From: DATBLZ01 sp036555065 | Lineage (GTDB): Bacteria; Pseudomonadota; Gammaproteobacteria; Steroidobacterales; Rariloculaceae | DNA: 18,535 bases | Assembly (NCBI GenBank): GCA_036555065.1 | Contig: DATBLZ010000086.1 | Location: forward strand, 1-18,535 | Reading direction: 5' to 3' | Shown: in pieces, positions 1-6,133 of the stretch | Layout: the number at the start of each line of letters is the position of its first letter | Position numbering within the stretch: position 1 is the first letter of the stretch | The notes under the pieces: generated by a model | Told to the model about the DNA's origin: nothing | The model's database searches: none | Seen by the model: the letters and a program-made list of their open reading frames with translations, nothing else | Position numbers and translations under genes: made by a program

Positions 1-230
1 CCCGAAAGCGAGACGCCAGCGCTTCGAAACGCGACTTCCTCCGCAACGATAGCCGCCGCGTTGATTTCTTGGCCGATGACATAGCGCGGAACAAAGATTA
101 CGCCGATCAGAAAGAACATCGAAACGCTCGACATTGGATGCCACACGCGTAGATTCGACATTGCGCTGTCCCACAGTGCCACATAGCGTCCCGCATCAGC
201 GGCGCGCTGCTGACGTCTCGCTTCAGGCAC
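1..230 (-). CDS. Hypothetical membrane protein, N-terminal part, cut by the window edge
   Basis: An open frame runs from a GTG at 230-228 to the left edge without a stop, about 76 codons. The start is preceded by a good ribosome binding site (GGGAGG, about six bases upstream). The first 35 residues are polar and charged. They are followed by a hydrophobic stretch reading MFFLIGVIFVPRYVIG, which looks like one membrane segment, and then an Ala/Glu-rich stretch. The product is not recognised and no family motif is visible. The gene lies 32 bases downstream of the HigA-like gene on the same strand, so it may be co-transcribed with it. A shorter ATG at 235 in another frame stops after about 40 codons and lacks this open extent. 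The frame and start are reasonable; the function is unknown. Confidence 0.45.
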   Translation of the reverse strand, partial: MPEARRQQRAADAGRYVALWDSAMSNLRVWHPMSSVSMFFLIGVIFVPRYVIGQEINAAAIVAEEVAFRSAGVSLS

Positions 231-262
231 TTCATCCCTCCCGCGTCCGCTGCAATTGGTTG

Positions 263-523
263 TTATGCGGCGCTCAGCGGCTTGATTCGGGCTACGTCCT
301 TCTTGATGGCCTGCGCCACATCCCAAAGGTCGACCGCGCGCTGCGCATTCAACCAAAACTCCGCCGAGTTACCGAAGAGCCGTGCGAGCCTGAGCGCCAT
401 GTCTGGGCTGACAGCACGACGCTCGCGAAGAAGCTCGTTGATGGACTGGCGCGATACACCGGCTGCTTCGGCCAGACCCGCGACACTAAGCCCATAGTCC
501 GGGAGAAAATCCTCACGCAGCAT
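263..523 (-). CDS. higA: HigA-family antitoxin (XRE-type helix-turn-helix), N-terminally shortened
   Basis: This 86-residue protein has the HigA layout. A helix-turn-helix spans roughly residues 12-50 (LSVAGLAEAAGVSRQSINEL) and is followed by the family block MALRLARLFGNSAEFWLNAQ. HigA proteins bind and neutralise the RelE-like HigB toxin and repress their own promoter. Family members usually begin a few residues earlier with a His-Pro-Gly-Glu segment before MLRE. Here the codons just upstream read Thr-Thr-Gly-Glu and then hit a stop, so the Gly-Glu is preserved but the native start is gone, and ATG 523 is the first usable start. The DNA-binding part is intact, so it could still act as a repressor. 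It lies one base after the stop of the truncated toxin remnant, in the usual toxin-then-antitoxin order. Confidence 0.8.
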   Translation of the reverse strand: MLREDFLPDYGLSVAGLAEAAGVSRQSINELLRERRAVSPDMALRLARLFGNSAEFWLNAQRAVDLWDVAQAIKKDVARIKPLSAA

Positions 524-524
524 C

Positions 525-716
525 TCACCCGTCGTCTAACCGTACAGCCAGATCTAAGTATTCGAGCTTTCGCGCCGCGCGCTTCGCGACATCGGCTGGG
601 AATCGCCTCGCTTTGCCAGTGACGTAGAGTTCCTCAGTTCGACGATCAGCAAACGTCGCGTGACAAGAGTCAACCCGTCGGCGACGCATAACTACAGCAC
701 CGGTGTAAATAGACAT
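525..716 (-). pseudogene. higB: HigB/RelE-family toxin remnant, C-terminus deleted
   Basis: The middle of the translation (TFADRRTEELYVTGKARRF, then PADVAKRAARKLEYLDLAVRLDD) matches the N-terminal two thirds of HigB-type mRNA interferases. The family continues with a segment like RIPPGNRLEALKGDR and a final QWRICF strand that carry catalytic and structural residues. Here the frame ends at a stop directly after LDDG. About 30 C-terminal residues are therefore missing and the toxin should be inactive. The start is uncertain: ATG 716 gives a long non-homologous lead-in, ATG 689 is alternative, and the codon where family members usually start is CAC (His). The loss is a deletion rather than a frameshift, because the sequence passes straight into the antitoxin. 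Confidence 0.7.
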
Positions 717-743
717 CAAATATACGCGGCGAAGATATACGAC

Positions 744-1193
744 TCAGGGGCGCGCGCACACGGGCGCGCCTTTGTCGAAGATGATGCGCCACTGTCCCGC
801 AGCCTCGAGGCGCCAAATCGATGTGAACGTCGCGACGCAGTCACCTTGCGGATTGAAAACCGGTCCCGAGCTCAGCGCGAGCGTGCCCGAATCGAGCACC
901 TGGACGCGCTCCGGCGTCCATGAGAATGGCGCTGCGGGTGAATCGAAGAACGGTTTCCAATCCGCGGCGATCGCTTCCTTGCCGCGTATCGGCTCGTCGC
1001 CCGAGAAGAAGATCGCCTCGTCCGCGAGGAACGTCGTGAACTCTGAATAATCGCGGTCGGCCATCGTGCGCGCGAACGCGCCCTCCGTCTCGCGCACTTG
1101 GCGCTCGAGCTCGGCGTTGTCGAGGCGCGGGGGCGCGCATGCCGTCGCTGCGAGCGCACACGGCAAGAGGATCGGGAAGCGCCAGCGTGTCAT
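744..1193 (-). CDS. SnoaL-like / DUF4440-type lipoprotein
   Basis: This is a 149-residue protein with a lipoprotein signal peptide: a short basic start (MTRWR), a hydrophobic core and a lipobox LAATAC with the lipidated Cys at residue 19. The mature part has the pattern of the NTF2-like/SnoaL fold: an N-terminal helix (ELERQVRETEGAFARTMADR), the phrase FTTFLADEAIFFS, GKEAIAADWKPFF, and alternating strands ending in WRIIFDKGAPVCA. Such domains bind small ligands or act as simple isomerase-like or accessory folds, and the substrate cannot be told from sequence. It is the last gene of the minus-strand run. Its ATG overlaps the stop of the upstream methyltransferase by four bases (ATGA), suggesting translational coupling. 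A membrane-attached periplasmic location is inferred from the lipobox. Confidence 0.8.
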   Translation of the reverse strand: MTRWRFPILLPCALAATACAPPRLDNAELERQVRETEGAFARTMADRDYSEFTTFLADEAIFFSGDEPIRGKEAIAADWKPFFDSPAAPFSWTPERVQVLDSGTLALSSGPVFNPQGDCVATFTSIWRLEAAGQWRIIFDKGAPVCARP

Positions 1194-2014
1194 GGGTCGG
1201 ACCTCCGGAGTAACGGTTTCTGCACATACTCGCTCGGGACGGACACGATCGGCTCGCTGAGGCGCGCTGCGGCGCGACGCCCCCCGACGAGACGTAGGTA
1301 GCCGAGATAACGGCCTCGGTCGGCCTCGACGGCGCGAATCTCCGTCGTGTTATCGGGCGCGACCACGGTTTGCCAGTCCGTCCATAACCGCCAGCCATCC
1401 TCGAGCGTGTCGGCGACGTCGATGTCGAGTATTCCCGCGCGTTCCCAATGCCGCCGCCACCACGCTGCCGAATGCAGAGCAAACATGCCGGGCTCCCACC
1501 ACTCGCGCAAATGCGCGGGGACCGGGCCTTCGATTTCCTGCATCAAGCCCGCCCCCGCGATACCGAGCACGCCACGCGGCTTCAGAAAGCGGGCTATGTA
1601 GTTGAGATACAAGTCGTCAGTTCCGAAGTAAGGGAACGAATCGATGGCGACGATCACGTCGAAGAACCCCGGAGCGAACGGTAGCGACCGCGCATCGGCA
1701 TGGATCGGGAATATGCCGTCCTCGACGCCGGCATCGCGCACGCGTTCGAGATTGTCGGCAACGCTGAACCATAGGTCCGTGGCCCATACTTGCACGCCGA
1801 ATTCGCGCCGCAAGAAGACTGAGGACATCGCGCGCCCGCAGCCGAGATCCAACACGCGCATGTCCGCTCGCAAGTCGAGCGCTTCGGCGAGCCACTCGGT
1901 AAGCCAAAGCGTATTGGCGCCGCTGCTCGCGCTTGCGATGACCCACTCGGGATGGTACTTCGACGCGCGGGGAAATCGCTCGTTGATCAGGCGCGTGTCG
2001 CGATCCCGAGTCAT
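1190..2014 (-). CDS. Class I SAM-dependent methyltransferase
   Basis: A 274-residue protein. Motif I of the Rossmann-like SAM-binding fold is clear at residues 54-62 (VLDLGCGRA), with the acidic residue ending strand 2 in WATD (Asp80), a motif II/III region around HADARSLPFAPGFFDVIVAIDSF, and a post-core RFLKPRGVLGIAG. The N-terminal segment NERFPRASKYHPEWVI is shared by a widespread family of small-molecule methyltransferases of unknown substrate. The frame is open further upstream, but ATG 2014 is the likely start because it overlaps the stop of the LysE gene in an ATGA junction and homology begins there. The 3' end overlaps the lipoprotein start the same way. The substrate is unknown; a small amphipathic or metabolite acceptor is a guess. 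Confidence 0.87.
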   Translation of the reverse strand: MTRDRDTRLINERFPRASKYHPEWVIASASSGANTLWLTEWLAEALDLRADMRVLDLGCGRAMSSVFLRREFGVQVWATDLWFSVADNLERVRDAGVEDGIFPIHADARSLPFAPGFFDVIVAIDSFPYFGTDDLYLNYIARFLKPRGVLGIAGAGLMQEIEGPVPAHLREWWEPGMFALHSAAWWRRHWERAGILDIDVADTLEDGWRLWTDWQTVVAPDNTTEIRAVEADRGRYLGYLRLVGGRRAAARLSEPIVSVPSEYVQKPLLRRSDP

Positions 2015-2640
2015 GGCCGACTGAGCGCGAGACGCAGACCCAGGAGAACGAACACGCCGCCGGCGACGCGCGAAATCAGCGCGGTTCGCCCGGGCTGTCG
2101 CACGAAGGATTCGCGCATCTTGCCCGAGGCAAGCGCGAGGATCAGGCACCACGTGGTGCCCGTGAAGACGAACGTCGCGCCGAGAGCGAGGAACGCAAGC
2201 ACCTTCGTCGTGCTTTGCACGTCGATGAACTGCGGCATGAACGCGAGAAAGAAGAGGGCTACTTTGGGATTCAGCAAGTTTGTGAGCATGCCCTGGTGAA
2301 AGGCCGTCCAGCTCGATTGCGCGGGCAGGATCGCCGTCGGGCCGGACGCCGAGCTCCTCGTTGCGAGCATGCGCACGCCGAGATAAACGAGATAGGCCGC
2401 ACCGATGAGCTTGAGGGTCGTGAACGCGGAGGCCGACGCGGCGAGGATCGCCGATAACCCGACCGCCGCTGCGAACGTATGGACCACTGAGCCCGCATTG
2501 ATGCCGAGCGCCGACACGATCCCGGCGCGCGTGCCCTGCGCGAGGCTGCGGCCGACGATGTAGAACGTGTCTTGGCCCGGCGCGAGGTTGAGCAGCACGC
2601 CAGTGAGAACGAAGAGCCAGTAGTCGTGGATGCCGAGCAT
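2011..2640 (-). CDS. LysE/RhtB-family exporter
   Basis: The 209-residue, strongly hydrophobic protein has about six predicted membrane segments and the LysE family signature near the N-terminus (LNLAPGQDTFYIVGRSLAQG, residues 17-36). It also has the typical later block MLTNLLNPKVALFFLAFMPQF. Family members export amino acids or related small molecules such as lysine, threonine or homoserine lactone, and the substrate cannot be assigned here. ATG 2640 is chosen because it begins the homologous region (MLGIHDYWLF) and is preceded by a strong GAGGGGGA ribosome binding site. The longer open frame upstream only overlaps the kinase gene. It starts 13 bases after the kinase stop and overlaps the next gene by four bases. 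Confidence 0.9.
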   Translation of the reverse strand: MLGIHDYWLFVLTGVLLNLAPGQDTFYIVGRSLAQGTRAGIVSALGINAGSVVHTFAAAVGLSAILAASASAFTTLKLIGAAYLVYLGVRMLATRSSASGPTAILPAQSSWTAFHQGMLTNLLNPKVALFFLAFMPQFIDVQSTTKVLAFLALGATFVFTGTTWCLILALASGKMRESFVRQPGRTALISRVAGGVFVLLGLRLALSRP

Positions 2641-2653
2641 TCGTCCCCCTCGT

Positions 2654-3364
2654 TTAGTCGCGCCGGCGTGCACGCCAGCGCTGCCGCGGGCGGCGCAGCG
2701 TGAGCGTTTGCCACGGCACGCGAATCCAGCGCGCGATCCGCTCGAGCAGCAGCGGCCGGTAGCGCGCCGCGTCTTCGGGCGAGAGCTCGTCCAGGCGCCC
2801 GCGGTACTTGAGCTTCGCCCACGCGTTGTAGTCCATTTGCTTGACCCATTCGAACACGGGCCCGCCGCGGCCGGCGCGGTCGGTCTTGCGCAACCGTGCG
2901 ATGCCGAAGTCGATGATGTATGGATGCTCCCCGGGGCCGACGACGACGTTATTCTTGCGCTTGAGATCGCCGTGCGCGACACCGGCCGCGTGCATCGCTT
3001 CGATCGACTTTAGCAGCTCCGCAAAGAAGCGCTCGCGGTCCTTGAGCTCGTCCGCATGCGTGCGCAGCGACGGCCCGGCGATATGCTCGAGCACGAGATG
3101 CGTCGCATCGAGAAATCCATGGCAGCGCGGCACGCCGCGCACTCCGGCCAAGCGCGTATAGACGCGATACTCGCGCGCGAGCGCGTGTTTGCCGATGAGC
3201 GTGAGCAGGCCGCGTGGGTGCGGGCTCTTGACGACGACGTCGCCGTGGGGGCTCCTATAGAGATGCGCGGTGGCTTGATAGCCGGACCCGAGCAATTCGC
3301 CGCCGCTGGAGCGCAGCGCCGCGCGCAGCCACTCGAAGAGCCCGGCGTCCGGAACGTCGGTCAC
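2654..3364 (-). CDS. Small protein-kinase-like phosphotransferase (RIO/LPS-kinase-like)
   Basis: This 236-residue protein keeps the core of the protein kinase fold. There is a glycine-rich start (LLGSGYQATAHLY), a conserved lysine at 46 in DVVVKSP, a candidate helix-C glutamate in ALAREYRVY, a hinge-like THLVLEHIAGPSL, the catalytic loop HGDLKRKN (131-138; Asp133, Asn138) and a DFG motif at 152-154 (IIDFGIARL). The domain is compact, as in the RIO, KdkA/WaaP and Bud32-like lipopolysaccharide or small-molecule kinases, rather than a full eukaryotic-type Ser/Thr kinase. The C-terminus is very basic (RRPRQRWRARRRD). Start GTG 3364 gives the family-like N-terminus and a 16-base gap after the methyltransferase gene. 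The target could be a sugar lipid, a small molecule or a protein. Confidence 0.82.
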   Translation of the reverse strand: MTDVPDAGLFEWLRAALRSSGGELLGSGYQATAHLYRSPHGDVVVKSPHPRGLLTLIGKHALAREYRVYTRLAGVRGVPRCHGFLDATHLVLEHIAGPSLRTHADELKDRERFFAELLKSIEAMHAAGVAHGDLKRKNNVVVGPGEHPYIIDFGIARLRKTDRAGRGGPVFEWVKQMDYNAWAKLKYRGRLDELSPEDAARYRPLLLERIARWIRVPWQTLTLRRPRQRWRARRRD

Positions 3365-3380
3365 TGATGCAGCGAGCGGC

Positions 3381-3974
3381 TCACGGGAACTGCGCAATCG
3401 TGATCCACCCGAGGCAGGCGAGGGCATATACGGCGATGATGCCTTCGCCGTTCTGGCGCATGCTCTTCGCGAACGACCAACTGCCGCCGCCCATGCGGCC
3501 GGCGTTGCCGAAACGCGGCAGGAGCGCGGACACGCCGCCGGCCCATTGCTCCCACTGCTGGCCAAAGAGACGGCGCAACTTGCGATCCTCGTACTCGATC
3601 GCCGGCGGGTAATAGAACCAGAAGAAGACGAGGGCCACGGGCAGGCCCCAGAGCGTCGCGCCCGCGATCGCGAAACCCACGAGCAGCACGATGTTGCCCG
3701 TATAGAGCGGGTGGCGCACGAGCGCGTAGGGGCCATGAGTCGCAAGCTCCTTGTTTTTCATCACGAAGCCGCTTGCGTAGAGCCGGACGAGGATGCCGAT
3801 GACCGCGAGCGGCGCACCGACAGCGAGCGACAGCACCGTAGGCTGCGCCGTGAGCGTGTACACGAGGATGAGCACGACCGCGAGCCCTTGCCGCGAAACC
3901 TCGTGATAACGAAGCTCGCGAATCGCGTGACTCAAGCCGCTCAGCGGGGGCAAGTCCTGGGTTCGGTGCGACAT
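3381..3974 (-). CDS. Isoprenylcysteine carboxyl methyltransferase (ICMT/PEMT)-family membrane protein
   Basis: The 197-residue integral membrane protein has about five hydrophobic segments (around 30-48, 50-68, 95-125 and 178-195). It carries the family's SAM-binding signature GPYALVRHPLYTGN at residues 81-94, followed by the second motif EYEDRKLRRLFGQQWEQWA at 127-145. Eukaryotic relatives methylate prenylated cysteines or phospholipids. Bacterial members are widespread and mostly of unknown substrate, with lipid or isoprenoid-like acceptors plausible. An N-terminal stretch before the first TM (MSHRTQDLPPLSGLSHAIRE) is polar. It lies between pepQ (40 bases upstream) and the small kinase (16 bases downstream), so it is probably co-transcribed with both. 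Confidence 0.85.
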   Translation of the reverse strand: MSHRTQDLPPLSGLSHAIRELRYHEVSRQGLAVVLILVYTLTAQPTVLSLAVGAPLAVIGILVRLYASGFVMKNKELATHGPYALVRHPLYTGNIVLLVGFAIAGATLWGLPVALVFFWFYYPPAIEYEDRKLRRLFGQQWEQWAGGVSALLPRFGNAGRMGGGSWSFAKSMRQNGEGIIAVYALACLGWITIAQFP

Positions 3975-4014
3975 TGGGCGGTCGTCTAGTTAATGCCGTA
4001 ATTACAGCGTGGGG

Positions 4015-5364
4015 CTACGCAGCGTGGCAAGCCGCGAAGGCCTCGCGCGTGAGATTGCGGTGCCCCGACTTTTCGACGACGACATTGTCCTCGATGCGGA
4101 TGCCGCCATAGGCCAGGAACTGCTCGACAGCGACCCAATTGAGCTTGCGGCGGAGCTCGCCGGGCATCTTCTCGAGCAGCGAAGAAATGAAGTAGATGCC
4201 GGGCTCGATCGTCAGCACGAAATCGGGCTCGAGCAAGCGCGTGAGCCGCAGGAACGGATGCGCGGCCGGCGGATTGCGGATCTCGCCGTCGGCGGTCACT
4301 TGGCGCCCGCCGGCGTCGTGGACTTGCAGCCCCAGGAGGTGGCCGAGGCCGTGCGGCAGAAACGTGCGTGTGAGCCCCGACGCGAAGGCTTCTTGCGCCG
4401 AGCAGGTGACGAGCTTGTGGGCGGCGAGCACGCCCGCAAGGAGCTCGTGCGCGCGCTCGTTGAGGGCAACGAAATCGACGCCGGCGCGCACTTCAGCGCA
4501 GAGCGTCTGTTGCAGCTCCTCGAGCGAGGCGATCAGCGGCGCGAACGCCGATCCCGGCCCGGTCCAAGTACGCGTGACGTCGGCGGCATAGCCTGATGCT
4601 TCGGCGCCGGCGTCGATGAGCAAGGAACGCGTCTCGGCCGGCGGTCCGCGCTCGAGGTGTTGATAGTGAAGAATCGCGCCGTGCTCGTTGAGCGCAACGA
4701 TGCTCGAGTATGGCAGCTCCGCCTCGCGCTGCTCGGTTGCGTCGCAGTAGAGAGAGTGCAACGCGAGCTCGGACAAGTGTTCGCCGAAAGCCGCGCCGAC
4801 GCGCACGTGCCCGCGTGCGGCGATCCGACTCGCCATGCGCATGCACGCGATTTCGTATTCCGTCTTCTTCGCGCGCGCGTAATCGAGCCTTGCGAGCAAC
4901 CGGCGGTCGTCGTGCGCGCGGAATGCGCCCTCGGCCGCACCGGCATCGCCGATGACGGCACAGCCCGCGCCGAGCTTCTTGAGCTCGGGCGACTCGCTCG
5001 CCCGCGTCTTGATGACCCGGATGTCGAAGCGCTCGACCCAGAACCCTTCGGGATCGCGCGCCGGCACGAGCCAGAAATCGTCCTCCTGCGGGTACAGCAA
5101 GATCGGCTTCTTGCCGGGCGCAAGCACGAGCGCTGCGCCGGGAACCCGATTGAGCGGCAGCCACGCCGCAAAGTGCGGCTCTACGCGAAACGGGTACGTA
5201 ACGTCATCGCGCGGTGGCGCTTGGAGGTCGCCCGCGAGGATGACGAGGCCGTCGAAGCCGGTGGCTGCGAGCGCCGCTTCGAGGCGCGCCTGCATCGTCG
5301 CCAAGTGGGCCACATAGACCCGTTCCAAATCGGCGGCCGGCGGGGTCGGGAGGGGCTCGCGCAT
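4015..5364 (-). CDS. pepQ: Xaa-Pro dipeptidase (prolidase)
   Basis: This 449-residue protein matches E. coli PepQ (443 residues) along its length. It has an N-terminal creatinase-like domain containing YPFRVEPHFAAWLP, then a pita-bread M24 metallopeptidase domain. The five metal ligands are visible: Asp251 (LLIDAG), Asp262 (AADVTRTW), His338 (LPHGLGH), Glu387 (TIEPGIY) and Glu425 (IRIEDN). The enzyme cleaves dipeptides with C-terminal proline in the cytoplasm; some members also hydrolyse organophosphate esters. ATG 5364 begins the homologous N-terminus, but no strong ribosome binding site precedes it. It is the first gene of the six-gene minus-strand run and diverges from the FitA/PIN pair. 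The 75-87 bases between them must hold both promoters. Confidence 0.95.
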   Translation of the reverse strand: MREPLPTPPAADLERVYVAHLATMQARLEAALAATGFDGLVILAGDLQAPPRDDVTYPFRVEPHFAAWLPLNRVPGAALVLAPGKKPILLYPQEDDFWLVPARDPEGFWVERFDIRVIKTRASESPELKKLGAGCAVIGDAGAAEGAFRAHDDRRLLARLDYARAKKTEYEIACMRMASRIAARGHVRVGAAFGEHLSELALHSLYCDATEQREAELPYSSIVALNEHGAILHYQHLERGPPAETRSLLIDAGAEASGYAADVTRTWTGPGSAFAPLIASLEELQQTLCAEVRAGVDFVALNERAHELLAGVLAAHKLVTCSAQEAFASGLTRTFLPHGLGHLLGLQVHDAGGRQVTADGEIRNPPAAHPFLRLTRLLEPDFVLTIEPGIYFISSLLEKMPGELRRKLNWVAVEQFLAYGGIRIEDNVVVEKSGHRNLTREAFAACHAA

Positions 5365-5401
5365 GCATGCTTTTTAGCACGGAACGTCGGGAAACGCCCG
5401 A

Positions 5402-5430
5402 TTGACACGCGGACCCCTTTGCTCCAAAGT
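5402..5430 (+). promoter_or_regulatory. Candidate promoter of the RHH/PIN toxin-antitoxin pair
   Basis: A perfect -35 box TTGACA (5402-5407) is followed after 17 bases by CAAAGT (5425-5430), a weak -10 match (three of six). Transcription would begin near 5437. That is upstream of both candidate antitoxin starts, and for ATG 5452 it leaves a leader just long enough to contain GGAGGA at 5442-5447. The -35 is convincing but the -10 is not. Confidence 0.35.
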
Positions 5431-5451
5431 GGAGGAATAATGGAGGAACGC

Positions 5452-5682
5452 ATGGCGACGCTCAACGTCAAGAATCTGCCCGATGCGCTCTATCGAAAGC
5501 TGCAAGCCCGCGCGAAGCGGCAGCATCGGTCCGTCGCACAGGAGCTGACGCACATCCTCGTCGAGGCACTCGAGACACCGAAGCCTGTGTCGATCCTCGA
5601 TCTGCGCGGCCTCGGCAAAGAATGCTGGCGTGATCGCGACGCCGCGGCGCATGTCGACGGCGAGCGCTCCTCATGGGATTGA
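5452..5682 (+). CDS. FitA/VapB-type ribbon-helix-helix antitoxin
   Basis: The 76-residue protein starts with the typical FitA-like ribbon-helix-helix: MATLNVKNLPDALYRKLQAR forms the strand and first helix, and HRSVAQELTHILVEAL the second helix. A tail follows, expected to wrap into the partner PIN toxin's active site (LRGLGKECWRDRDAA, with a basic residue positioned to block the acidic pocket). It should neutralise the toxin encoded next and repress the shared promoter. ATG 5452 begins the conserved N-terminus; an in-frame ATG at 5440 would add Met-Glu-Glu-Arg. Both starts have a purine-rich GGAGGA-type site just upstream. Its 3' end overlaps the toxin gene by ten bases, indicating coupled translation. 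Confidence 0.88.
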   Translation: MATLNVKNLPDALYRKLQARAKRQHRSVAQELTHILVEALETPKPVSILDLRGLGKECWRDRDAAAHVDGERSSWD

Positions 5683-6122
5683 CCCAGGATGTCGGCCGTG
5701 GTCCTGTCGCACTCGACACGGCCGTGTTTATCTACCTTATCGAAGAGCACCCGCGATTTCTGCCACTCGTGATGCCGCTGTTCGTGGAAGCGGACGAGGG
5801 CCGAAGAGAATTGGTCACCTCGGGGCTGACCCTGCTCGAAGTTCTCGTCGTGCCGTATCGTGCCGGTAACCGGCACTTGGCCGATCAGTACGAGCTTCTC
5901 CTCACTAGAAGCCGCGGTGTCCGTATGCTCGACGTCACGCGAGATCAGCTGCGTGCCGCCGCACAGCTTCGTGCAGCTACAGGCGTAAAGACGCCGGATG
6001 CGCTGCATCTCGTTGCAGCTCTCGGCGCTGCGTGTAAGACGTTCCTCACCAACGACCGCGAACTGCCGCCGATTCCCGGACTTCGGATTATTCAGCTATC
6101 GTCGTACGCCGACGCCGTTTGA
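5673..6122 (+). CDS. PIN-domain toxin (VapC/FitB-type ribonuclease)
   Basis: The 149-residue protein has the four acidic residues of PIN-domain nucleases: Asp15 in VALDTAVFIYLIE, Glu56 in LTLLEVL, Asp109 in VKTPDALHL and Asp128 in FLTNDREL. These coordinate the metal for RNA cleavage, so the toxin looks intact. Family members cut tRNA or rRNA and stop translation when not held by their antitoxin. The overlap of ten bases with the RHH antitoxin gene and the order antitoxin then toxin are standard for this class. It ends 11 bases before the gamma-glutamyltransferase-like gene, so read-through into that gene is possible. The RNA target cannot be told from the sequence. Confidence 0.9.
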   Translation: MGLTQDVGRGPVALDTAVFIYLIEEHPRFLPLVMPLFVEADEGRRELVTSGLTLLEVLVVPYRAGNRHLADQYELLLTRSRGVRMLDVTRDQLRAAAQLRAATGVKTPDALHLVAALGAACKTFLTNDRELPPIPGLRIIQLSSYADAV

Positions 6123-6133
6123 GGCTTTCGTCA

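Noticed and set aside
749..770. GGCGCGC/GCGCGCC inverted repeat at the end of the SnoaL-like lipoprotein gene as a terminator
   Set aside because: It lies inside the coding sequence, has no T-run after it, and simple GC-rich arms arise easily here.
3381..3974. Taking the ICMT-like protein as evidence for CAAX protein prenylation
   Set aside because: Bacterial members of this family are common without any prenylation pathway, and no prenyltransferase or CAAX protease is in the window.
4657..5682. A 341-codon plus-strand frame ending in the RHH antitoxin
   Set aside because: Its first 260 codons lie antisense to pepQ and resemble nothing. Only the last 76 are the real antitoxin, which has its own start and ribosome binding site.
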